From Sandaracinus sp964481145 (lineage in GTDB: Bacteria > Myxococcota_A > Polyangia > Polyangiales > Sandaracinaceae), in NCBI GenBank assembly GCA_964481145.1, contig CAYZTA010000019.1, positions 26,231-90,230 on the forward strand: a DNA stretch of 64,000 nucleotides. Direction: 5' to 3'. Under the pieces are notes generated by a model. The model searched no databases. It had not been told where the DNA came from and was given only the letters and a program-made list of their open reading frames with translations. A program made the translations under genes and the position numbers. Numbering within the stretch: position 1 is the stretch's first letter; every line of letters starts with the position of its first letter. Shown here in pieces: positions 8,010 to 16,339 of this stretch.

Positions 8010-9857
8010 ATGCGCGTCACACCCCCTCTTGTATTCCTTACATTTGTTAGTCTTTTCAGTGCATGTAGCAACAGTCGACCCATGGTTGCCCCCGACGCAA
8101 GCTTCTCTGGAGAAGACGGAGGAACACGCGATGGGGGTCGAGCCGATTCGGGAATCATCGTGATGCTCGACGCGGCGGTCGTGCCTGATGCCGCGATCGA
8201 AATGGATGGGGGAGCGGTTCGAGAGTGCGCCACGAACAACGGCGGTTGTGATCCTCTCGTCACGTGCACCGAGGGTCCCACCGGACCGGTCTGCGGAGAA
8301 TGCCCGAGCGGCTATACGGGAACGGGTGATACTTCCTGCGAGGACATCGACGAATGCGCCACGAACAATGGCGGCTGCGATGCCATGACGACATGCACCA
8401 ACACATCCGGCTCACGACAATGCGGGCTTTGTCCTTACGGTTATGCCGGCAACGGCGATACCTCTTGCGGCGACATCGATGAATGCGAAATCGACAACGG
8501 CGGATGTGACCCACTCGTCGCATGCACCAATACCGAAGGCGGTTTCACGTGCGGCGCTTGCCCCGAAGGAACCATCGGCGGAGGCGAATCGGGCTGCATC
8601 GACATCGACGAATGCGCCACGAACAATGGCGGTTGTGATTCGCTGTCGGCATGCATGAATACACCTGGCTCGCACTTCTGTGGTGCTTGCCCCGAAGGTT
8701 ATTCCGGCACGGGCACGACTGGCTGCGTGGACATCGACGAGTGCACCACGGACAACGGCGGTTGCGACGCGATGACGACGTGTACGAATACGCTTGGGTC
8801 GCGCACGTGCAGCGCGTGTCCCTCGGGGTATGGCGGCACGGGCGACACGGCGTGCGTCGATATCGATGAGTGCACGACTGGAGCCCACGACTGCGATGTC
8901 AACGCGTCATGCGCCAACACCGAAGGCTCATTCGCCTGCACGTGCAACGCGTGCTTCATGGGAGATGGCGCATCGTGCGCGCTCATCGATTCGGGGGCGT
9001 CCGCGTTCAGCAATGATGAACACACGCTGGCGCGCTTCGAATTCAACTGCGGATTGATCGACGAGAGCGGCAACGACCGTCACGGCGTCCCATTCGGGAC
9101 ACCGTCCTTCGTGTCCTCTCGATTTGGCTCTGGTTACCATGTCTCCACGAACCCGCAGGGCATGGACTGGAGCGCCTATGCCGCGCTCTTGACCCATCCC
9201 TTCACAGTGGAAATCGCGCTCACTCCCACGGACACGAGCTGTGGGAAGAAGCTCTTCGGCTCTGACGATACAGACGATGCTGGCTGGTACTACTGCGATG
9301 GAGGATTCCAAGCCCGTCCCAATACGACGCTCGGCAGCGGAACCATGGCGGCCAATACGTATCACTACCTCGCGATGGTCTCGACGAGCGAGAGCACGAT
9401 GGATGTTTATTTCAATGGCGCGTTCATTGGAAACACGCCGATGTCATTCACGGCGCCGGGCTCTCGAGCGGTCTTCTTCTCCGATGAAGATCGCGGCGAT
9501 GAACGCCTCGATGGCGTGATCGATGCCATGCGCATTTCGAATGTCGCGCGCTCGTCTGCGGAGATTGCGGCCCAATGGACGCAGCTCGAGATTGGCGTCG
9601 ACATCCTCCTGCACTGCAGCGGCACGTCCTCCGTGCTGAGCTCGTTCCGAGGCCATGGCTGCTTCGGGCCGGTCGCGCCGGGAGGCGCATCGTGGGCGAT
9701 TCTTCGTGGAGTGCCGAGTGTGACCCTGTGGCAAGGCGCGAACTGCACCGGCTGCCAGCGCACCATCACAGCAGACACCAACTTCTGCTCCATGACCTTC
9801 GAAGCGCCGTGCAATGGCGGGCTCAACGATCAAGTCACGTACGTCAGCATCCCATGA
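8010..9857 (+). CDS. surface lipoprotein with six EGF-like repeats, LamG-like domain and beta/gamma-crystallin-like end
   Basis: GGAGGA stands just upstream of ATG 8010. The signal peptide ends in a lipobox (SLFSAC, Cys19), so a lipid-anchored envelope protein is expected. A short Asp/Gly-rich linker is followed by six cysteine-rich repeats of about 42 residues, four of them joined by DIDEC. Most read DIDECxTxNGGCDxxxxCxN with later CxxCPxGY, typical of calcium-binding EGF-like modules of myxobacteria. The sixth is divergent (GAHDCDVNASC). Residues about 340-510 (LARFEFNCGLIDESGNDRHG through DGVIDAMRISNVARS) fit the concanavalin/LamG-like fold. The last ~80 residues (VTLWQGANCTGCQRTIT to GGLNDQVTYVSI) resemble a beta/gamma-crystallin Greek key. 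Probably adhesive or sugar-binding; the ligand is unknown. Confidence 0.88.
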   Translation: MRVTPPLVFLTFVSLFSACSNSRPMVAPDASFSGEDGGTRDGGRADSGIIVMLDAAVVPDAAIEMDGGAVRECATNNGGCDPLVTCTEGPTGPVCGECPSGYTGTGDTSCEDIDECATNNGGCDAMTTCTNTSGSRQCGLCPYGYAGNGDTSCGDIDECEIDNGGCDPLVACTNTEGGFTCGACPEGTIGGGESGCIDIDECATNNGGCDSLSACMNTPGSHFCGACPEGYSGTGTTGCVDIDECTTDNGGCDAMTTCTNTLGSRTCSACPSGYGGTGDTACVDIDECTTGAHDCDVNASCANTEGSFACTCNACFMGDGASCALIDSGASAFSNDEHTLARFEFNCGLIDESGNDRHGVPFGTPSFVSSRFGSGYHVSTNPQGMDWSAYAALLTHPFTVEIALTPTDTSCGKKLFGSDDTDDAGWYYCDGGFQARPNTTLGSGTMAANTYHYLAMVSTSESTMDVYFNGAFIGNTPMSFTAPGSRAVFFSDEDRGDERLDGVIDAMRISNVARSSAEIAAQWTQLEIGVDILLHCSGTSSVLSSFRGHGCFGPVAPGGASWAILRGVPSVTLWQGANCTGCQRTITADTNFCSMTFEAPCNGGLNDQVTYVSIP

Positions 9858-9870
9858 TGGCGGTGATTGA

Positions 9871-10683
9871 GTGGACTGGATCGTGATGAGTGGAGGCGCC
9901 GCGCGAGCGACGTTCATGCTCGGCGCCCTCGACGTGCTGATCCGAGAGCGTGGCTTCGAGCCCATGGGATTTGCCGGCGTGAGTGCAGGCGCGCTGATCG
10001 CGGCGGATCTGGCTCAGGCTCCGCCCGGAAAGCTCGCAGAACGTGTCCGTGAAGTGGTGGACGTGTGGCTGAACGATCTGCCAGGACGCGTGCGGCTGGG
10101 TCGTCATCGACACGTGGTTCGTGAGATCGCACGCGAACGCCTCGACCCCGATGCCATCCGCTCTACGGGCCGTCGCTTTGTCGGGGGTGCTGTCGACGTG
10201 AAGTCGGGTCGATTCGTGACGATCACACACAAGGAACTGAAGCTCGAGCACCTGCTCGGCATGTCGGCTCTCCCTTGGATCGATCCGCCTGTGCGCATCG
10301 ACGATGGTTACTGGGTCGATGGCGTGCTTCGGCGCATCGTCCCGCTCGAAGCGGTGCTCGCAGAACGACCAGCGCATGTGCTGCTGATGACCGCAGGAAC
10401 ACCTCAGCTACCGGCAGGTCGTGTGGGCCTTTGGCGCATGGCGCAGATCGCTTTTCAAGAGCTGGTGTTCACGAAAGAGATACGAGCCGCACTCCTCGCC
10501 AGCCAGCATGGCGGACCGCGCGTCGAAGTGCTCTTCCCCACAGCCGATCTACCGCACCCGCTCGCGTTCGATCGCACCTCATTGCGACGCTCTTTCGAGC
10601 ACGGTCAGGAGATCGCACGGTCGGAGTCGTGGCGATGGATCCATGGTCCACCGCCCTCGGCCTACCGCGCGTATTTCGACTGA
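9871..10683 (+). CDS. patatin-like phospholipase
   Basis: A 270-residue patatin-family lipid acyl hydrolase. It has the N-terminal glycine-rich oxyanion segment (VMSGGAARATFMLGAL), the nucleophile elbow GVSAG and the catalytic Asp-Gly dyad in DDGYWVDGVLRR, giving the Ser/Asp pair of the family. The start is GTG 9871, because a stop codon lies directly before it; ATG 9886 would cut the conserved first strand. No signal peptide, so it is probably cytosolic or membrane-peripheral. It lies 13 bases after the EGF-repeat lipoprotein, but co-function is not evident. It converges with the UgtP-like gene. Confidence 0.87.
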   Translation: MDWIVMSGGAARATFMLGALDVLIRERGFEPMGFAGVSAGALIAADLAQAPPGKLAERVREVVDVWLNDLPGRVRLGRHRHVVREIARERLDPDAIRSTGRRFVGGAVDVKSGRFVTITHKELKLEHLLGMSALPWIDPPVRIDDGYWVDGVLRRIVPLEAVLAERPAHVLLMTAGTPQLPAGRVGLWRMAQIAFQELVFTKEIRAALLASQHGGPRVEVLFPTADLPHPLAFDRTSLRRSFEHGQEIARSESWRWIHGPPPSAYRAYFD

Positions 10684-10693
10684 TGAGCGCGCA

Positions 10694-11857
10694 TCAGCCC
10701 GTCGGCGCCACGGCGCCGAGGGGCGACATCGGAGGACGCGAAAGTCTCGGTGACATCACATGCGCACGGCTCTCGATGGTTTGAAGGAAGCTCTGCGCGA
10801 TGCGCTCGACAGGGACGAATGCAGGGCGCATCGCAGCGCTTCGGAGTTCCGCCCTCCGCTCGTCATCGCTCAACCAGCGAACCACAGCAGCCGTGAGCTC
10901 AGGCAACGACTGCGCGACCTCACCCGCGCCCGAGCCTTGGATCCAATCGAGATTTCCTTCTTCCTGACCTGGAATATGGGACGTGATGATCATCGGCGTT
11001 CCTACGGCGCGACATTCCGCGAGCGTCGAGGGACCTGCTTTCGTGAGCACCAGATCCGCGGCGCACATTCGCTCCGGCAGATCAGCGATGAATCCAAGTG
11101 TCTCGATGCCGTGTCTCGAGAGGCGCGCTCGCACACGCTCGTCACGGCCACAGGCCACGATCACCCTCGCCCCAAGCGAACGAACCGCATGCGCCGCAGC
11201 TTCCACTCCGAAGCCGCATCCGCCACCCGTGATGAGGACGATGCGCTCGGACCACCCAACCTGCGCACGCAGCTCAGCGCGCTGCGCGGCAAGGCCATAC
11301 ACACGTGGATGAACCGGGTGGTCGAGAACTGTGATGCGTTCCGATGAAACACCGGAGGCCAGCGCTTTTTTGCGCGCGGTCTCACTGGACACGATGATGC
11401 GATCGACGTCGGGCTCGAACCACGCTGTATGAGCCGTCACAGGATCGGTCACCACCGTGACGAGCGCGCTGCGATGGCGTGTGGCCGCCATCGCCCTCCG
11501 CGTCCCACGCGTGCAGCATGGATGAAAGACCGCAACGAGATCCGGGCTGTCGCGATTGATGAGCTCCACGAACGCGGAGGACTGCATCGCATAAAACGGA
11601 TCCGAAAGGAGCCACGCGAGCTCTGGACGATCGAACGCATGCCAGAGTGGACCCCAAAGGCCAGGGCGCGCGGTGAACCAGTCATACAGCGCTGGCATTC
11701 CCGACGACACGCCCCCGGCCGCAACGAGAATATCTAGGATTTCAACGTCCGCATCGCTCGTAAGCGCAGCGCGAACGGCTTCGGCAGCAGCCCGATGACC
11801 GCCACCAGTATCTGACACGACACATTTGATCCGTGGCCTACTTGGTCTTGGCAACAT
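10694..11857 (-). CDS. MGDG-synthase/UgtP-like glycosyltransferase
   Basis: A 387-residue GT28-type enzyme of the monogalactosyldiacylglycerol synthase / processive diacylglycerol glucosyltransferase group. These move a sugar from a UDP-sugar to a membrane lipid. The N-terminal half holds DTGGGHRAAAEAVRAAL (the acceptor-side glycine loop). The C-terminal half has ITGGGCGFGVEAAAHAV and the UDP-sugar-binding TKAGPSTLAEC. It is peripheral to the membrane, with no signal peptide. Start ATG 11857 (MLPRPSRPRIKC) is preferred because it leaves a repeat-rich putative operator (11858-11893) outside the gene; ATG 11878 is in frame. Sugar and lipid specificity are unknown. Confidence 0.85.
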   Translation of the reverse strand: MLPRPSRPRIKCVVSDTGGGHRAAAEAVRAALTSDADVEILDILVAAGGVSSGMPALYDWFTARPGLWGPLWHAFDRPELAWLLSDPFYAMQSSAFVELINRDSPDLVAVFHPCCTRGTRRAMAATRHRSALVTVVTDPVTAHTAWFEPDVDRIIVSSETARKKALASGVSSERITVLDHPVHPRVYGLAAQRAELRAQVGWSERIVLITGGGCGFGVEAAAHAVRSLGARVIVACGRDERVRARLSRHGIETLGFIADLPERMCAADLVLTKAGPSTLAECRAVGTPMIITSHIPGQEEGNLDWIQGSGAGEVAQSLPELTAAVVRWLSDDERRAELRSAAMRPAFVPVERIAQSFLQTIESRAHVMSPRLSRPPMSPLGAVAPTG

Positions 11858-11893
11858 GTACAGCGTACCGTTGTACAATTACTGCACAACGGT
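11858..11893. promoter_or_regulatory. TGTACA repeats and inverted repeat before the UgtP-like gene
   Basis: TGTACA occurs at 11858-11863 and 11872-11877, and the variant TGCACA at 11883-11888. The 8-base inverted repeat ACCGTTGT (11867-11874) / ACAACGGT (11886-11893) overlaps them. Two units of the form nTnnACAnnnn lie exactly 11 bases apart (11871 and 11882). The cluster sits just before the preferred start of the minus-strand glycosyltransferase gene, the place for an operator. The regulator is unknown. Confidence 0.4.
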
Positions 11894-11926
11894 GTGAAGC
11901 TGGAACCACGCTTTTGCCGCTAAAAA

Positions 11927-13378
11927 TTACACGACGAAGGCATCCACAAAATCATTGACAGCGGTGGCTTCGAGGGTCTCGAGCTCGAGAGAGAGAGCGA
12001 GGATCTTGCGCTTCTGTGCTTCGCCAAAACGGCGCGAGAGGTTCTTTCGGAACTTCTCCTCCAAAAGCGGGATGCCTTCGGCGCGTCGTCGTTTGTGTCC
12101 AATCGGGTATTCGACGACGATCTCAGGAAGCACGCTTCCGTCGTTCAGCGTCACCGTGAGTCCATTGGCGATCGAGCGCTTGTCAGGGTCGTGGTAGTCG
12201 CGGGTGAACGCCGGATCTTCGATACACACAATCTTTTCTCGGAGCGCATCGATGCGAGGATCGACCGCGATGTCATCTTCGTAATCCGCCGCAGTGAGGC
12301 GACCGAAGAGGAGCGGCACCGCCACCATGTATTGAATGCAATGGTCGCGATCGGCGGGATTGGCGAGAGGGCCTTTCTTGTCGATGATGCGAATGCACGC
12401 TTCGTGCGTGCGCACCGCGACACGCGCGATGTCCTCTGCGCTCTTGCCGCGTCGGACGAGCTCAGCGTGGAGACTCATGGCCGCCTCGACTGCGGTCTGG
12501 GCGTGGAACTCCGCTGGAAAGGAGACTTTGAACAGCACGTTCTCCATGACGTACGAGCCGTAAGGCCGCTGGAACTCGAAAGGCTTTCCTTTGAACGAAA
12601 CGTCGTAAAAGCCCCACGTCTTTGCCGTCAACGCAGACGGGTATCCCATCTCTCCGGTGCGCGCGATGAGCGCGAGCCGGACGCCTCGCGAGGTCGCGTC
12701 GCCCGCTGCCCACGATTTGCGCGAGCCCGTGTTCGGTGCGTGGCGATAAGTGCGGAGGCTCTGACCATCCACCCATGCAAGCGAGAGCGCATTGAGGATC
12801 TCCTGCTTCGAGAGGCCGAGCATGCGCGCCACCACGGCGGTGGTCGCGACCTTCACGAGCACGACGTGATCGAGGCCAACGCGGTTGAATGAGTTCTCGA
12901 GGGCGAGGCACCCTTGGATCTCATGGGCCTGCACCATCGCGACGAGCACGTCGCGCATCGTGAGCGGCGCTTTTCCTTCTGCGATGGCGGTTCGCGACAG
13001 CCAATCGGCGGTGGCGAGGATGCCGCCGAGATTGTCTGAAGGATGCCCCCACTCGGCGGCGAGCCAAGTGTCGTTGAAGTCGAGCCAACGCACCATCACG
13101 CCGAGGTTGAAAGCCGCCTGGACGGGGTCGAGTTGGTAAGGGGTGCCCGGTACTTTCGCGCCGTGAGAGACGACCGTGCCCGGCACGATCGGTCCGAGCA
13201 ACTTGGTGCACGCAGGGTACTCGAGCGCTTCGAGGCCGCAGCCAAGCGTGTCGAGCAAGCAATGCCGTGCGGTCTCGTAAGCGAGCGCGCTGGGGGCTTC
13301 CCCTCGGGTGACGTACTCAGCGATGTCCACCATCACGGAGTCGAACGGCGGCCTTTGGGTGGAGGTGTGAAGACTCAT
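11927..13378 (-). CDS. prpD: 2-methylcitrate dehydratase (MmgE/PrpD family)
   Basis: PrpD dehydrates 2-methylcitrate toward 2-methylisocitrate in the methylcitrate cycle for propionyl-CoA. The 483-residue product has the family's features: the early CLLDTLGCGLEAL helix, MVRWLDFNDTWLAAEWGHPSDNLGGILA, the central LSLAWVDGQSLRTYRHAPNTG and the C-terminal EYPIGHKRRRAEGIP. It is the last gene of the operon, starting 11 bases after the stop of prpC, the only pair in the series without an overlap. No AcnD/PrpF is present here, consistent with a PrpD plus ordinary aconitase route. Cytoplasmic. Confidence 0.95.
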   Translation of the reverse strand: MSLHTSTQRPPFDSVMVDIAEYVTRGEAPSALAYETARHCLLDTLGCGLEALEYPACTKLLGPIVPGTVVSHGAKVPGTPYQLDPVQAAFNLGVMVRWLDFNDTWLAAEWGHPSDNLGGILATADWLSRTAIAEGKAPLTMRDVLVAMVQAHEIQGCLALENSFNRVGLDHVVLVKVATTAVVARMLGLSKQEILNALSLAWVDGQSLRTYRHAPNTGSRKSWAAGDATSRGVRLALIARTGEMGYPSALTAKTWGFYDVSFKGKPFEFQRPYGSYVMENVLFKVSFPAEFHAQTAVEAAMSLHAELVRRGKSAEDIARVAVRTHEACIRIIDKKGPLANPADRDHCIQYMVAVPLLFGRLTAADYEDDIAVDPRIDALREKIVCIEDPAFTRDYHDPDKRSIANGLTVTLNDGSVLPEIVVEYPIGHKRRRAEGIPLLEEKFRKNLSRRFGEAQKRKILALSLELETLEATAVNDFVDAFVV

Positions 13379-13389
13379 GGATTCCTCGG

Positions 13390-14550
13390 CTAGGGGCGCT
13401 TTTTGAGAGGGATGAAGGGGCGGTTTTCAGGCCCGACGTAGCGCGCGCTGGGCCGGATGATCTTGTTGTCCTCGCGCTGCTCGAGGATGTGCGCGCTCCA
13501 TCCCGTGGTGCGCGCGATCACGAAGAGCGGCGTGAACATCGAGGTCGGAATGCCCATCTGGTGGTAGCTGACGGCGCTGAACCAATCGAGGTTGGGAAAC
13601 ATCCTCTTCGTCTCCCACATCACCGACTCGATGCGCTCGGCGACTTCGAACATCTGCATCGTTCGGGCGCTTCTCGACAGTGTTCGGGCGACTTCCTTGA
13701 TGATCTGATTGCGCGGATCGGCCACGGTGTAGACGGGATGACCAAAGCCGATCACGACCTCTTTGTTCTCGACCCGACGGCGGATGTCGGCTTCGGCTTC
13801 GACTACGGAGCCGTAGCGCTTTTGAATTTCGAGCGCGACCTCATTGGCCCCGCCGTGCTTGGGACCGCGCAGCGCGCCGATGCCACCACAGATGGCCGAG
13901 TAGATGTCCGAGCCGGTTCCTGCCACGACCCGACAGGTGAACGTGGACGCGTTGAACTCGTGCTCGGCGTATAAGATCAAGCTGACGTGCATCGCGTGCG
14001 TCCACTCGGCGGACGGCTTCTTTCGATGCAAAAGATGCAGAAAATGCCCGCCGATGGAGTCGTCATCGGTCTCGACGTCGATGCGCCTTCCGTTGTGCGC
14101 GTAATGATGCCAATAAAGGAGAATCGAGCCGAGCGACGCGAGCAGACGATCCGCGATGTCCCGTGCGCCCGGCGCGTTGTGATCGTCTTTCTCTGGTTCA
14201 TTGCATCCGAGCACCGAAACACCGGTGCGCAAGACGTCCATGGGGTGTGTGGACGACGGAAGTTGCTCGAGCGCAGCCTTCACCGCAGCGGGGAGCCCGC
14301 GCAGCGCTTGGAGCTTCGTCTTATAAGCCTCGAGCTCGGCGCCGTTCGGCAACTTGCCGTGGATGAGGAGATGAGCGACCTCCTCGAACTCGCAGTGCTT
14401 GGCGATGTCCAGGATGTCGTATCCGCGGTAGTGGAGATCGTTTCCGCTCTGGCCCACCGTACACAAGGCGGTCGTCCCCGCCTCCACACCGGACAGCGCC
14501 ACCGACTTCTTCGGCTTGCGTTCTCTCTTTTCGGCCAAGACTGCGCTCAT
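13390..14550 (-). CDS. prpC: 2-methylcitrate synthase
   Basis: A citrate-synthase-family enzyme that condenses propionyl-CoA with oxaloacetate. The 386 residues show VEAGTTALCTVGQSGNDLHYRGYD near the N-terminus (typical of PrpC), the active-site LIYWHHYAHNG-like region around YWHHYAHNGRRI, the catalytic GFGHPVYTVADPR and an Asp/Arg-rich end. The lack of an N-terminal regulatory beta-domain, the short length and the operon context favour 2-methylcitrate synthase over citrate synthase. Its ATG overlaps the prpB stop by four bases. Confidence 0.94.
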   Translation of the reverse strand: MSAVLAEKRERKPKKSVALSGVEAGTTALCTVGQSGNDLHYRGYDILDIAKHCEFEEVAHLLIHGKLPNGAELEAYKTKLQALRGLPAAVKAALEQLPSSTHPMDVLRTGVSVLGCNEPEKDDHNAPGARDIADRLLASLGSILLYWHHYAHNGRRIDVETDDDSIGGHFLHLLHRKKPSAEWTHAMHVSLILYAEHEFNASTFTCRVVAGTGSDIYSAICGGIGALRGPKHGGANEVALEIQKRYGSVVEAEADIRRRVENKEVVIGFGHPVYTVADPRNQIIKEVARTLSRSARTMQMFEVAERIESVMWETKRMFPNLDWFSAVSYHQMGIPTSMFTPLFVIARTTGWSAHILEQREDNKIIRPSARYVGPENRPFIPLKKRP

Positions 14551-15437
14551 GACTTCTTTCCTGTTTCGAAGAGCGCGTCGAGCTTCTGCTCGAACGCGTG
14601 ATAGCCGATGACTTCGTACAGCTCGGCGCGGGTCTGCATCGTGTCGGTGACGCGTTTCTGCGTGCCGTCTTTGCGGATGGCGCGGTACACGTGGTCTGCG
14701 GCTTTGTTCATCGCGCGAAAGGCCGAGAGCGGATAGAGCGCCAAGGACACGCCCGCAGACGCGAGCTCAGAGGTCGTGTAGAGCGGCGTGACGCCGAACT
14801 CGGTGAGGTTCGCGAGGACGGGGACCTTCACGGCGTCCGCGAAGCGGCGATAGAGGTCGAGGCTGGTCATGGCCTCGGGGAAGACCATGTCCGCGCCAGC
14901 CTCCACGCAAGCAACGGCGCGCTCGATGGCTCGCTCTTCACCGAGCGTGGCGAGCGCGTCGGTGCGCGCCATGATGACGAAGCTCGCGTCGGTGCGCGCA
15001 TCGACGGCGGCCTTGATGCGATCGACCATCTCTTCCTGCGAGACGATCTCTTTGTTGGGGCGATGGCCACAGCGCTTGGCCCCAACCTGATCTTCGATGT
15101 GCATCGCCGCGGCGCCGGCCTTGATGACGGCGCGTGTGGTGCGGGCGACATTGAACGCGCTCGGGCCAAACCCCGTGTCGACGTCGACGAGCAGCGGAAG
15201 CTCGCAGATGTCCGTCACTCGGCGGATGTCGGTCAAGAGATCGTCGAGCGTCGAGATACCGAGATCGGGCAATCCCAACGAACCCGCCGAGAGCCCCCCT
15301 CCCGATAGATAGATGGCGCGAAAGCCCGCGCGCTGCGCCAGGAGCGCGTGGAGGGCGTTGATCGCGCCGACCACCTGCAACGGCGTTTCTTCTCGAACAG
15401 CGGCTCGAAAGCGCTCACCTGCGGTGGAATGGCTCAT
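14547..15437 (-). CDS. prpB: 2-methylisocitrate lyase
   Basis: Splits 2-methylisocitrate into pyruvate and succinate, completing propionyl-CoA disposal. The 296-residue product belongs to the PEP mutase/isocitrate lyase superfamily. It has YLSGGGLSAGSLGLPDLGI, the metal-binding DVDTGFGP, HIEDQVGAKRCGH with the catalytic Cys of the KRCGH motif, and ARTDA. The frame is open far upstream, but ATG 15437 (MSHSTAGERFRAA) is the natural N-terminus and overlaps the mmsB stop as ATGA. It is followed by prpC with another ATGA overlap. Confidence 0.95.
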   Translation of the reverse strand: MSHSTAGERFRAAVREETPLQVVGAINALHALLAQRAGFRAIYLSGGGLSAGSLGLPDLGISTLDDLLTDIRRVTDICELPLLVDVDTGFGPSAFNVARTTRAVIKAGAAAMHIEDQVGAKRCGHRPNKEIVSQEEMVDRIKAAVDARTDASFVIMARTDALATLGEERAIERAVACVEAGADMVFPEAMTSLDLYRRFADAVKVPVLANLTEFGVTPLYTTSELASAGVSLALYPLSAFRAMNKAADHVYRAIRKDGTQKRVTDTMQTRAELYEVIGYHAFEQKLDALFETGKKS

Positions 15438-16339
15438 GTGAGAGGTCCCTTCTGCATCAACTTGACGATGCTCGAGAAATCGAGCGCTCCGTGGCCGGCG
15501 AGGCTGCTCGCGGCGTAGAGGTTTCGAGCGAGTCCGCCGAGCGGCGTCGTGGCGGCGAGAGCCGAAGCTGCTTCTTGCGCCAAGCCAAGGTCCTTGAGCA
15601 TGAGGTCTGTGCCGAACCCACCCGTGTAGTGTCGAGACGCAGGTGCGTTCTCCATGACCCCGGCGATGGGGTTGTATTTCTCGAGGACCCAATTGCCGCC
15701 GGAGCTGCGCTTCATGATCTCCGAGAGCACGTTGGGATCGAGGCCGCTGGCCATGCCAAGAGTCAGCGCCTCTGCGGTGCCGATCATCTGAATGGCGAGG
15801 AGCATGTTGTTGCAGATCTTGGTGCTCTGACCTGCTCCCGCAGGACCTGCGTGAAAGATGTGTTGTCCCATCTTCTCGAGCACGGGGCGTGCGCGCTCGA
15901 GGTCGGCGGCGCTCCCGCCCACCATGAAGGTCAGCGTGCCTGCCGCGGCGCCGCTCGTCCCGCCCGACACAGGCGCATCGATGCATCCGATGCCGCGAGA
16001 AGCGGCCATCTCCGCGACCTTGCGTGCGCTCGCGGCGGCGATGGTGCTGCAGTCGATGATCAGGGCGCCTCGGCTCAAGCTCTGTAGAAGACCGCCCTCG
16101 CTGAGATAGAGCGCCTCCACGTGCTGACTCGCCGGGAGCATGCTGATGACGACAGCGGCGTCCCTGACCGCATCACCCACCGAATGAGCGATAGGTAGCG
16201 CCTCTTCGGCGACACGCCTTCGCACCTCGACCGAGAGATCGAATCCAAGAACATCGAACCCGCCTTTCTGTCTTTTTTCATGCAGGTTAAGGGCCATCGG
16301 GCGCCCCATGTTGCCCAGGCCAATGAAGGCGATCTTCAT
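15434..16339 (-). CDS. mmsB: 3-hydroxyisobutyrate dehydrogenase
   Basis: Oxidises 3-hydroxyisobutyrate to methylmalonate semialdehyde with NAD+, in the distal valine pathway. The 301-residue protein has the N-terminal dinucleotide motif FIGLGNMGRPMALNL, the substrate loop DAPVSGGTSGAAAGTLTFMVGG and the catalytic-Lys segment TKICNNMLLAIQ of the beta-hydroxyacid dehydrogenases. ATG 16339 follows a strong AGGAGG ribosome site and overlaps the stop of the upstream hydrolase gene by four bases. The product is passed to MmsA, encoded at the head of the operon. Confidence 0.95.
   Translation of the reverse strand: MKIAFIGLGNMGRPMALNLHEKRQKGGFDVLGFDLSVEVRRRVAEEALPIAHSVGDAVRDAAVVISMLPASQHVEALYLSEGGLLQSLSRGALIIDCSTIAAASARKVAEMAASRGIGCIDAPVSGGTSGAAAGTLTFMVGGSAADLERARPVLEKMGQHIFHAGPAGAGQSTKICNNMLLAIQMIGTAEALTLGMASGLDPNVLSEIMKRSSGGNWVLEKYNPIAGVMENAPASRHYTGGFGTDLMLKDLGLAQEAASALAATTPLGGLARNLYAASSLAGHGALDFSSIVKLMQKGPLT

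Noticed and set aside
8224..8970. Periodic DNA repeats that might suggest a CRISPR array or tandem repeat
   Set aside because: The period is about 129 bases, in frame, and encodes EGF-like modules with variable codons; there are no identical short repeats with unique spacers.
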